From Limisphaerales bacterium (GTDB lineage Bacteria > Verrucomicrobiota > Verrucomicrobiia > Limisphaerales > PALSA-1396): a stretch of 5,578 bases of DNA. The notes under the pieces were generated by a model, which saw nothing but the letters and a program-made list of their open reading frames with translations, made no database searches and was not told the origin of the DNA. The stretch spans positions 21,873 through 27,450 of the forward strand of contig PLJQ01000394.1 of the NCBI GenBank assembly GCA_003140275.1, in the 5' to 3' direction. Position 1 is the first letter of the stretch. Every line of letters begins with the position of its first letter. The position numbers and the translations under genes are program-made. Of the stretch, positions 1 through 5,578 are shown one piece after another.

Positions 1-915
1 CGTGCGGACGAGAAACTGGCGCAGGAACGTGTTCGCCGGTTGGACGAGGTTGGATTTGTCTGGGATCGAAAAGACCATCTATGGGGCAAAATGTATTCCA
101 CACTCTGTGAGCGTCTGAATTCAGCAGGTGTTTCCGGATTGGAATCGGCGCTTCAAGACCATGTGGAGCTGGACAAGTGGGTCAGAACGCAGCAGTCCGC
201 AAAAAAGAGAGGCGTGTTAAGCCAGCAGAAACAAACGGCCCTCGAAAAGGTTGGATTCCCTTGGGAATGCCCGAAGAAGCCAAAAGAATCATCGAAACCA
301 ACCTGGGAGGATACCTTCGTGAAGCTAAGCGAATTCTACAAATCACACGGGCATTGCGATATGAAACTTGCTGTTCCTCTGAACGATGTTGAACTGGACA
401 AGTGGGTCAGAGCGCAGCGGGCGGCAAGAAGGAAAGGCGTGTTAAGCCCACAGAGACAATCCGCTCTCGACGAGATTGGGTTTCCATGGGAATTCCCAAA
501 GCAACCAAAAGAATCATCGAAACCAACTTGGGAGGATTCATTCACGAAGCTCGCCGAATTTTACAAATCACATGGACATTGCGATATGAAACTTGTTACT
601 CCCATGAACGAGAAGTTGCACAAGTGGGCGTTGGAACAGAGACGAGCAAAGCAGGAAGGAGTGATCACTTCCTATCAGATTCGTCAACTGGATCAACTCG
701 GCTTCATTTGGGACAAGCACAATTTTTTGTGGGAACGCATGTTGAGAGTCTTAGTCGCATACAAATCCATTCACGGTGACTGTAACGTGCCGCGATACTG
801 GCAAAAGAATCTTCAGTTGGCTGTTTGGGTGGCTTCTCAACGCATTCAACGCAGAAAAGGTCTGCTTCAACGCGATTACGTCGAACGACTAGATGGTCTG
901 AGCTTTCAATGGTGA
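1..915 (+). CDS. Helicase-associated (HA) repeat protein, 5' end outside the window
   Basis: The reading frame is open from base 1 (304 codons visible) to a TGA at 913-915, so this is the C-terminal part of a longer protein. A TTG at 40 lies inside the frame, but nothing suggests it is the true start. The protein is a string of helicase-associated (HA) type repeats, each ending in a GFxW-like motif: W21, W88, W163, W237 and, in the last unit, the LSFQW end at W304. The units contain the usual pattern W..(K/R)...L..Y...HG.C, then L.KWV..QR......G.L, then L...GF.W. Repeats 3 and 5 are typical; repeat 2 (residues 22-88) is degenerate in its first half. HA domains are known as C-terminal extensions of DEAD/DEAH-type helicases and as stand-alone arrays, and are thought to bind nucleic acid. 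No helicase motif is visible here; one may lie upstream. The gene is more AT-rich than those beyond 1876, which fits an accessory gene. Confidence 0.85.
   Translation, partial: RADEKLAQERVRRLDEVGFVWDRKDHLWGKMYSTLCERLNSAGVSGLESALQDHVELDKWVRTQQSAKKRGVLSQQKQTALEKVGFPWECPKKPKESSKPTWEDTFVKLSEFYKSHGHCDMKLAVPLNDVELDKWVRAQRAARRKGVLSPQRQSALDEIGFPWEFPKQPKESSKPTWEDSFTKLAEFYKSHGHCDMKLVTPMNEKLHKWALEQRRAKQEGVITSYQIRQLDQLGFIWDKHNFLWERMLRVLVAYKSIHGDCNVPRYWQKNLQLAVWVASQRIQRRKGLLQRDYVERLDGLSFQW
163..612 (+). repeat. Two tandem 225-bp units inside the HA-repeat gene
   Basis: Bases of about 163-387 and 388-612 align without gaps at an offset of 225 bp (75 codons). The stretch 280-302 is identical to 505-527, and the stretches starting at 169 and 394 (ctggacaagtgggtcaga) are also identical. 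The encoded units share ELDKWVR.Q, GVLS, GFPWE, PKESSKPTWED and EFYKSHGHCDMKL. The DNA similarity includes third codon positions, so this looks like a fairly recent in-frame duplication rather than ancient repeat divergence. The neighbouring HA units differ much more. Confidence 0.9.
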
Positions 916-1847
916 CGACTGAAGCGACGACCGGTATGCAAGATTGCTGGCCAAACAATATCAAGGATGCTCGCGCTTGGAATGGCTTGTCCCGTGCCAG
1001 GATAACAGCAGTGAGAAAATGAATTGCGTCGAGTTCCTGTTCGGACGTCAAGCAAGTAATGCAAAGCACAACCAAGCTCGCAGAGTCGCGGCCGCGGAGA
1101 AGCAAACTTAACGACGCATGGTTCGGTACTTTCATGAAACACTTGTTGTAGATCGAAACGGAATTGGTGCTTGAAGCATCGGGAGATTTCTTCGACCACC
1201 TCGGGCGTTCGCATATAGTCGTGCCCACAATCGCCTCGGTAAAAGGCGTCGTCGCGGATTAGAAATCCATACGGCCCTTGCTCATACTTCCTCTTTGCAT
1301 GAAAAGTCATCTTGCCGAGTCCATAGTAATCAACCTCTACCTGCCGGCGAAACTTCAGCCATTGATTTTTCGACAATTGATTGGCGACTAGGGAGTAAAG
1401 GAATTCCCACACAGGATTCAGCATTTGATCCGTCGGGAAAATGCCCTGTTTGAAACCAGCAGGGTTGTGCGTGCGAGTGGCATGAAACCAACAAGTGCTA
1501 TCGTGAAAAATGCGCCCACGGTTGCGATTGGTTACGAAGTCCACGATGAAATTCCAAGACTCATCATCAGGCGCTGTTTCGTCAGAATTCTCGAATGCGT
1601 CCAGCCTCAAATCCAAGCCATTTCGGTCAATGCCCAAAATGTTTTCGAGGGATGAGTAAATTGATTCGACCGTTTCACAATCCAATCGTGCCATCAGCGA
1701 AAACGTTAACAGGTATTTCAGGAAAGTTTCAAGCACTCCTGATCTCAACCATGCCATCTCATCGTTTTCGTCAGTTTGGTTGTATGTCAAACATACGAGT
1801 TCATCAGAGTCGCGACCAGAGAAGTCATCTTGGATTCGGCAGTTCAA
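906..1847 (-). CDS. Unrecognised protein, about 313 aa, possibly ADP-ribosyltransferase-like
   Basis: I do not recognise this protein. The frame looks genuinely coding: it is long, with alternating charged and hydrophobic segments and no low-complexity stretches. Visible parts are an acidic N-terminus with DENDEMAWLRSG (26-37), then CWFHATRT near residues 119-126 followed by F..GI.PTD (132-140), then GPYGFLIRDD (191-200), GHDYMRTPEVVEEI (208-221), CVVKF (244-248) and a C-terminal G.G.AIP...I. An H-x-T-R strand followed by a G-I-P turn is reminiscent of the first strand of ADP-ribosyltransferase-like folds, but no full catalytic triad can be assigned, so this is only a hint. There is no signal peptide or membrane segment. 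The start is uncertain: TTG at 1847 gives 313 aa, ATG at 1757 gives 283 aa after a weak gatgag, and the frame stays open upstream to 1949. The gene follows the TIM-barrel gene by 28 bp on the same strand and overlaps the HA-repeat gene tail to tail by 10 bp. It is AT-rich like that gene. Confidence 0.7.
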   Translation of the reverse strand: MNCRIQDDFSGRDSDELVCLTYNQTDENDEMAWLRSGVLETFLKYLLTFSLMARLDCETVESIYSSLENILGIDRNGLDLRLDAFENSDETAPDDESWNFIVDFVTNRNRGRIFHDSTCWFHATRTHNPAGFKQGIFPTDQMLNPVWEFLYSLVANQLSKNQWLKFRRQVEVDYYGLGKMTFHAKRKYEQGPYGFLIRDDAFYRGDCGHDYMRTPEVVEEISRCFKHQFRFDLQQVFHESTEPCVVKFASPRPRLCELGCALHYLLDVRTGTRRNSFSHCCYPGTGQAIPSASILDIVWPAILHTGRRFSRHH

Positions 1848-1875
1848 ACCGTCCCGCAGAGCGAGAGGGTCAGTT

Positions 1876-2766
1876 TCACCGCCACTTGACGGCCTTGAGC
1901 GACGCCCTTTGCACTGGTATCTTCTTGAACCGGCGGGTGAGGTTGGTCAGCGATTCTTCCACGGCGAGGCGTTCCAGGCTCGACGCGCCAACAAAACCAA
2001 CGGCGTCCGTGTGTTCATTGATGTAAGCAGCGTCTTCCGGCGTCGCAATCGGGCCGCCGTGGGACAGAAAGATAATGTCCTTCCGCACTTCGCGCGCACC
2101 ATTGATGATGTTTTGAACCCGTTTGACCGCTTCATCCATCGTGATGGCCGCTCCTTTCACACCAATCGAGCCGCCAACCGTTGTGCCAACGTGAGCGATG
2201 ATGGCATCCGCGCCCGTCTTGGCCATCGCCGCCGCTTCGTCCGGTGTGGCGACATAGACGATGGTGAATAGATCCATTTTGCGGGCGAGCGCGATCATTT
2301 CGAATTCCTTCTCCACGCTCATACCGGTTTCTTCGAGAATTTGCCGGAATTGACCGTCCACGATGCAGTGCGTTGGGAAATTATTCACGCCGCTGAAGCC
2401 CATCGCTTTCACCTGCAACAGCCAATGCCACATACGCCGGCGCGGGTCGGTGGCATGGACTCCGCAGATGACGGGAATTTCTTCCACGATTGGCAACACT
2501 TCATGTTCGCCGATCTCCATCGCCACGGCGTTGGCGTCGCCATAAGCCATCAGGCCGGCGGTCGAGCCGTGACCCGCCATGCGAAAGCGGCCGGAGTTGT
2601 AAATGATGACAAGGTCGGCACCGCCGCGTTCGATGAACTTGGCGCTGATGCCGGTGCCGGCGCCGGCGGCGATGATCGGTTGACCTTTTTTCAGCGTGGC
2701 GCGAAGACGCTCAATGACTTCCTTGCGCGTGTAAGGGTTTCCTTTTCCAGTCCAAGGGTTGGGCAT
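1876..2766 (-). CDS. Phosphoenolpyruvate hydrolase-like TIM-barrel protein
   Basis: This 296-aa cytoplasmic protein matches the TIM-barrel family called PEP hydrolase-like (earlier, TIM-barrel signal transduction protein). The same family forms the C-terminal half of the plant Tm-1 protein. Characteristic stretches are IIAAGAGTGISAKF (31-44), GADLVIIYNSGRFRMAGHGS (49-68), LMAYGDAN (72-79), PVICGVHATDP (98-108), GVNNFPT (126-132), GADAIIAHVGTTVGGSIG (185-202), and a phosphate-loop-like FLSHGGPI (233-240) with a late GFVGASSLER (257-266). The length is about normal for stand-alone members. ATG at 2766 is the obvious start; there is no Shine-Dalgarno sequence before it. The physiological reaction of bacterial members is poorly established, so the name reflects family membership and not proven activity. 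A Tm-1-like (UPF0261) partner gene, which often accompanies this family, is not present on either side. The gene may be co-transcribed with the unrecognised gene 28 bp downstream. Confidence 0.88.
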   Translation of the reverse strand: MPNPWTGKGNPYTRKEVIERLRATLKKGQPIIAAGAGTGISAKFIERGGADLVIIYNSGRFRMAGHGSTAGLMAYGDANAVAMEIGEHEVLPIVEEIPVICGVHATDPRRRMWHWLLQVKAMGFSGVNNFPTHCIVDGQFRQILEETGMSVEKEFEMIALARKMDLFTIVYVATPDEAAAMAKTGADAIIAHVGTTVGGSIGVKGAAITMDEAVKRVQNIINGAREVRKDIIFLSHGGPIATPEDAAYINEHTDAVGFVGASSLERLAVEESLTNLTRRFKKIPVQRASLKAVKWR

Positions 2767-2797
2767 AGTTCGGTTATGTAATTAAAGGTTGCGCGGT

Positions 2798-2826
2798 ATT
2801 TTGGGTTTGGCGGTTTTGAAATGCAA
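2798..2826 (-). promoter_or_regulatory. Weak candidate sigma-70-type promoter for the TIM-barrel gene
   Basis: On the minus strand TTGCAT (plus-strand 2821-2826) is followed after 17 bases by CAAAAT (plus-strand 2798-2803), about 30 bases before the ATG at 2766. The -35 box is fair and the -10 box matches the consensus at only 4 of 6 positions. The spacing and position are right, but chance occurrence is quite possible. Confidence 0.2.
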
Positions 2827-2894
2827 CCAGTTTAAGAAGCGATATCCGTGTTGCGGGTTGCATGAATTAACGAGCGAACGTGCGTTGCCGGATT

Positions 2895-2918
2895 TACGCA
2901 TCACACGATACGCATCAC
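2895..2918. repeat. 10-bp direct repeat in the divergent intergenic region
   Basis: TACGCATCAC occurs at 2895-2904 and again at 2909-2918, with a 14-bp period and a 4-bp spacer (acga). It lies 65-90 bases before the aminotransferase start, between two divergent genes, where an operator or activator site could be. There is no flanking similarity beyond the ten bases. Function is inference only. Confidence 0.45.
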
Positions 2919-2963
2919 TTCCTGATCAAACTACTTTATTGCGTTATCCGGGCGGTTTACCGT

Positions 2964-2977
2964 AGCGTTGCGACGCT
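2964..2977 (+). promoter_or_regulatory. Small hairpin directly before the aminotransferase start
   Basis: AGCGT (2964-2968), loop TGCG (2969-2972) and ACGCT (2973-2977) form a perfect 5-bp stem that ends 6 bases before the ATG at 2984. It occupies the place where a ribosome binding site would be, and no Shine-Dalgarno sequence is visible there. Such a short stem is only marginally stable and may be chance. Confidence 0.3.
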
Positions 2978-2983
2978 TGTGAC

Positions 2984-3856
2984 ATGAGAATTTATATCGA
3001 CGGCAAATTTTACGACGAGAAGAACGCCAAGGTTTCAGTGTTCGATCACGGGTTGCTTTACGGCGACGGCATTTTTGAAGGCATCCGCGCTTACAATGGA
3101 CGGGTCTTCAAATTGAAGGAGCACATCGACCGGCTCTTTTACTCGGCCAAGGCCATCCTCCTCACGCTCCCCCTGTCCCACGCCGAAATCATGCGGGCAG
3201 TCGTGGCTACTTGCCGGCGAAACAAAGTCCATAATGGCTACATCCGGCTGGTGGTTACACGCGGCATCGGCACACTCGGTTTGAACCCGAACAGTTGCAA
3301 GCAGCCGTCGGTCATCATCATCGCCGGTAAAATTCAGCTTTATCCGCAAGGCTATTACAAAAACGGCCTGGAGATCATCACGGTGCCGACGGTGCGCAAT
3401 TTGCATAGCGCACTGAACCCAGCCATCAAGTCGCTCAACTACTTGAACAATGTCCTCGCCAAGATCGAGGCGAACAACGGTGGTTGCGAGGAAGCGATCA
3501 TGTTGAATGCGGAAGGGTTTGTAGCCGAATGCACCGGCGATAATGTGTTCATCGTGAAGGCCGGGCAGCTACTCACGCCCCCGCTCTCGGCAGGCGCCTT
3601 GTATGGCATCACTCGCAGCGTGGTGATGGAATTGGCGAGGGAATCCGGACTGGCAGTTGCCGAACCCAATCTGACCCGCTACGATCTGTTCAACGCCGAT
3701 GAATGCTTTCTAACCGGTACGGGCGCCGAAATTATTCCCGTGGTCAAAATTGACGGGCGCATCATCGGCACCGGCAAGCCGGGACCGGTGACGGCGCGGT
3801 TGGTGACCAAATACCATGCCTTGACTAATGTCTCCGGCGAGCCGATATACAGTTAG
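2984..3856 (+). CDS. ilvE: Branched-chain amino acid aminotransferase (class IV, PLP)
   Basis: This 290-aa protein is a fold-type IV PLP aminotransferase. It transfers the amino group between glutamate and the keto acids of valine, leucine and isoleucine, the last step of their synthesis in the cytoplasm. The sequence shows the N-terminal GLLYGDGIFEGIRAYNGR (23-40), the lysine for the Schiff base in NPAIKSLNYLNN (K149), the glutamate that contacts the PLP ring nitrogen in EGFVAECTGDNVF (E182), and the C-terminal substrate and phosphate loops LTGTGAEIIPV (243-253) and DGRIIG.G.PGPVT. The FEGIRAY and GTGAEIIPV forms fit IlvE better than D-amino acid transaminase or aminodeoxychorismate lyase, but relatives overlap and specificity is not proven. 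The ATG at 2984 gives the standard N-terminus; no ribosome binding site is seen. The gene starts a plus-strand set with mcsA 4 bp after its stop, which indicates one transcript. Length is a little below the roughly 300-aa norm, without loss of any motif. Confidence 0.9.
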   Translation: MRIYIDGKFYDEKNAKVSVFDHGLLYGDGIFEGIRAYNGRVFKLKEHIDRLFYSAKAILLTLPLSHAEIMRAVVATCRRNKVHNGYIRLVVTRGIGTLGLNPNSCKQPSVIIIAGKIQLYPQGYYKNGLEIITVPTVRNLHSALNPAIKSLNYLNNVLAKIEANNGGCEEAIMLNAEGFVAECTGDNVFIVKAGQLLTPPLSAGALYGITRSVVMELARESGLAVAEPNLTRYDLFNADECFLTGTGAEIIPVVKIDGRIIGTGKPGPVTARLVTKYHALTNVSGEPIYS

Positions 3857-3860
3857 ATTT

Positions 3861-4370
3861 ATGCTGTGCTGCGTCTGTAAAGAAAAAGAAGCGACGGTGC
3901 ATTTGACCCAGATTGCCGGGGAAAAAATGCAAAAGGTGGATCTGTGCGAAGATTGCGCCAAACAAAAAGGGGTCAATGATCCGGCTGGCTTTTCGCTGGC
4001 GGACTTGCTGCTCGGCCTGGGCGCGTCGCAGGAGCTTGAACAGGCCAGCGGCGGCGTGGAAACCAAATGCCCCACTTGCGGTTTCACGCAGGCGGATTTC
4101 AAAAAGGCCGGCCGGCTCGGTTGCGCGGATTGTTATAAAACTTTCGCCGAAGGTTTGGAGGGATTGCTAAAAACGATGCACAAGGGCACGCGCCACATGG
4201 GCAAAGCTCCGCGCGCCTTGCAACAAAGCCGCGACTTGTCCGACCGGCTAAAAACGTTGCAGAAAAAACTGGCCAAGGCCGTGTCGGACGAGAATTTTGA
4301 ACAGGCAGCCCTTTTGCGTGACGAAATCCAACAAACCAGCGCCAAGTTGACCGAACTGGCCGCGATTTGA
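3861..4370 (+). CDS. mcsA: McsA-type zinc-binding activator of the arginine kinase McsB
   Basis: This 169-aa protein carries four Cys-x-x-Cys pairs: C3/C6, C29/C32, C70/C73 and C88/C91, which can form two zinc sites. The first half begins MLCCVCKEKEATVHLTQI, the usual McsA opening. The C-terminal part, residues about 125-165, is a UVR motif (LKTLQKKLAKAVSDENFEQA then ALLRDEI), a coiled segment also found in UvrB and UvrC. McsA is known from Gram-positive bacteria to bind and stimulate the protein arginine kinase McsB, and the mcsB gene follows directly. ATG at 3861 was chosen over the in-frame ATG at 3828 because the shorter form begins with the canonical start and avoids overlapping ilvE; the longer form would add 11 residues. 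Spacing is 4 bp from the ilvE stop and 4 bp to mcsB, so translation may be coupled. No Shine-Dalgarno sequence is seen. Confidence 0.9.
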   Translation: MLCCVCKEKEATVHLTQIAGEKMQKVDLCEDCAKQKGVNDPAGFSLADLLLGLGASQELEQASGGVETKCPTCGFTQADFKKAGRLGCADCYKTFAEGLEGLLKTMHKGTRHMGKAPRALQQSRDLSDRLKTLQKKLAKAVSDENFEQAALLRDEIQQTSAKLTELAAI

Positions 4371-4374
4371 TCCC

Positions 4375-5487
4375 ATGGACATTCACGAATTTCTTATCCC
4401 TCCTGCGGAATCCGCGCGACGCCGCGGACCGCATGATCGCATTGTGATGTCGAGCCGTGTCCGATTGGCGCGCAATCTCAAAGGAGCAGCGTTTCCCGGC
4501 TGGGCCAAAAAGCCGGAACGAATCAAGACCTTGGAAACTCTCCGACCCGCCATTCAAAACCTGCCGGAAATGGCCGCGGCGTTTTCCGAGTCGATGGATA
4601 ATCTATCCAGCCTGGACAAACAAATTCTCGTCGAGCGGCACTTGATCAGCCGCGAACATGCCGCAAAAAGCGCCGGCAGCGGGCTGGTGTTGAATCGCGA
4701 CGAATCGCTCTGCGTGATGATCAACGAGGAAGATCATCTTCGAATGCAGGCGTTGCGGCCGGGGTTGCAAACCAAACAGGCGTGGCAGGCCATTGACCAG
4801 ATTGATTCGGCTTTGGAGAAAAACCTCGATTACGCTTTCAGCCCCGAGCTTGGCTACCTGACGGCTTGCCCCACCAATCTCGGCACCGGCATTCGCGTCA
4901 GCGCCATGCTTCACCTGCCGGGGTTGGTTTTGGCAGAGCAGATCAATCAAATCATTCAATCCGTCAACAAACTCGGCCTGGCCGTTCGCGGTCTCTATGG
5001 CGAAGGAACGGAGGCTTTGGGCAACGTCTTCCAGGTTTCCAACCAAATGACCCTCGGCGAAACGGAAACCGCCATCGTGGAACGGTTGGAAAAAGTCCTT
5101 TTGCAAATCATCGAGCACGAGGAAAACTCCCGGGCCACGCTGTTGGAAAAGAAACCTAAAATGGTCTATAACCACATCGGCCGCGCCTATGGCATCCTCG
5201 CCAACGCCCACAGTGTTTCCTCAAAAGAAACCATGAACCTGCTTTCGTTGTTGCGCTTGGGCATCGATTTAGGATTGTTTCCTGGAGTTGACCGTTCCTT
5301 GCCGGACGAGTTGTTCATTCTGACCCAGCCGGCGCATTTGCAGAAATTGCATTCGGAAAAGCTCTCTGCCGAGGAACGGGATTTACTCCGGGCGGACATG
5401 GTTCGCGAACGATTGCAGAACATCAGCCGGCCTGTAACCGCATCGGTTGGTTCAGCGGGCAACAAGCCTCCCAAATCCGCCAATTAA
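4375..5487 (+). CDS. mcsB: Protein arginine kinase McsB
   Basis: This 370-aa protein is related to ATP:guanido phosphotransferases but phosphorylates arginine residues in proteins. Visible motifs: SSRVRLARNL (26-35), the ATP-binding start of the catalytic domain; NEED (117-120), which holds the catalytic glutamate; TACPTNLGTGIR (163-174) with the conserved cysteine C165; and GLYGEGTEALGNVFQVSNQ (206-224), also an ATP-binding region. The C-terminal RDLLRA (335-340) fits the RDxxRA motif that binds phosphoarginine and controls McsB activity in Gram-positive bacteria. In those organisms pArg marks proteins for the ClpC-ClpP protease and inactivates CtsR. No phosphocreatine- or arginine-type N-terminal domain of animal kinases is present. 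The length is close to the usual 350-360 aa, with a short, poorly conserved tail of about 20 residues. ATG at 4375 is 4 bp after mcsA. The TAA stop is at 5485-5487. No ctsR precedes mcsA, and any clpC would lie beyond the window. Confidence 0.94.
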   Translation: MDIHEFLIPPAESARRRGPHDRIVMSSRVRLARNLKGAAFPGWAKKPERIKTLETLRPAIQNLPEMAAAFSESMDNLSSLDKQILVERHLISREHAAKSAGSGLVLNRDESLCVMINEEDHLRMQALRPGLQTKQAWQAIDQIDSALEKNLDYAFSPELGYLTACPTNLGTGIRVSAMLHLPGLVLAEQINQIIQSVNKLGLAVRGLYGEGTEALGNVFQVSNQMTLGETETAIVERLEKVLLQIIEHEENSRATLLEKKPKMVYNHIGRAYGILANAHSVSSKETMNLLSLLRLGIDLGLFPGVDRSLPDELFILTQPAHLQKLHSEKLSAEERDLLRADMVRERLQNISRPVTASVGSAGNKPPKSAN

Positions 5488-5578
5488 TTCTTAAAGGCTT
5501 TCGCGGCGAGCAGATCATCAATCTGACTTCAGCGGTACGGCGGAGGAGAATTCTTCCTAAAAGAGGGTGTTCCGAAAA
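5488..5578. other. Non-coding remainder after mcsB, nothing assigned
   Basis: These 91 bases hold no start codon with a usable frame and no clear stem-loop followed by a T run. A GGAGG at 5542-5546 looks like a ribosome binding site, but no ATG, GTG or TTG stands at proper distance; the only GTG (5567-5569) is about 20 bases away and the window ends 9 bases after it. The next gene, if any, starts at or beyond the edge. Confidence 0.4.

Noticed and set aside
704..1228. 174-codon minus-strand open frame overlapping both the HA-repeat gene and the unrecognised gene
   Set aside because: It lies antisense to the HA-repeat gene and in another frame of the unrecognised gene; its translation shows no domain pattern, so it is a shadow.
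2885..2912. TTGCCG and GATACG as a promoter for ilvE
   Set aside because: The spacing is 16, but the -10 box matches only three of six consensus bases.
3828..3860. Longer N-terminus for McsA from the ATG at 3828
   Set aside because: It would overlap ilvE and add residues absent from the usual McsA start; MLCCVC at 3861 is the canonical opening.
4603..5211. 202-codon minus-strand open frame antisense to mcsB
   Set aside because: mcsB is certain on the plus strand, and this frame is a by-product of its codon usage.
5542..5556. Near-palindrome around GAATTC after mcsB as a terminator
   Set aside because: It has no loop and no following T run, so it cannot act as a normal intrinsic terminator.
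5541..5578. GGAGG followed by a possible GTG start of a next gene
   Set aside because: The distance from GGAGG to the GTG at 5567 is too long and only three further codons are visible.
1..5578. CRISPR array, tRNA, rRNA or insertion sequence
   Set aside because: No regularly spaced short repeats, no tRNA-like cloverleaf recognised by eye, no transposase and no terminal inverted repeats were seen.

Overview
The window reads as bacterial chromosomal DNA in two parts. The right-hand part (about 1876-5487) is compact and GC-rich by eye, with recognisable housekeeping genes. The left-hand part (1-1875) is visibly more AT-rich and carries accessory-looking genes. No start has a good Shine-Dalgarno sequence. 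Together with a McsA/McsB pair next to an IlvE-type aminotransferase and no ctsR between them, this makes me suspect a non-Firmicute, perhaps a Verrucomicrobiota or other PVC-type bacterium. That is inference: there is no rRNA or other marker here.

Layout. 1-915 (+) is the 3' part of a gene encoding tandem helicase-associated (HA) repeats; it is open at the left edge. Two of its repeats are a near-recent 225-bp tandem duplication. Converging on it, with a 10-bp tail-to-tail overlap, is 906-1847 (-), an unrecognised protein of about 313 aa with a weak, unproven hint of an ADP-ribosyltransferase-like fold. Its start is uncertain. 28 bp upstream of it, on the same strand, is 1876-2766 (-), a TIM-barrel protein of the phosphoenolpyruvate hydrolase-like family (the family of the C-terminal half of plant Tm-1).

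A 217-bp divergent intergenic region (2767-2983) follows. It holds a 10-bp direct repeat, a small hairpin just before the next start, and at best one weak promoter candidate. On the plus strand come three tightly packed genes: an ilvE-type branched-chain aminotransferase (2984-3856), mcsA (3861-4370) and mcsB (4375-5487). The gaps are 4 bp each, so they very probably form one operon. McsA (zinc-binding, with a UVR motif) is the partner of McsB, the protein arginine kinase that marks proteins for ClpCP degradation in Gram-positive bacteria. All the key McsB motifs are present, including the RDxxRA allosteric motif. The last 91 bp contain no gene I can support.

The most interesting points are the apparently intact protein-arginine-phosphorylation module in an amino-acid metabolism operon without ctsR, the unrecognised minus-strand gene with its ambiguous 5' end, and the internally duplicated HA-repeat gene.
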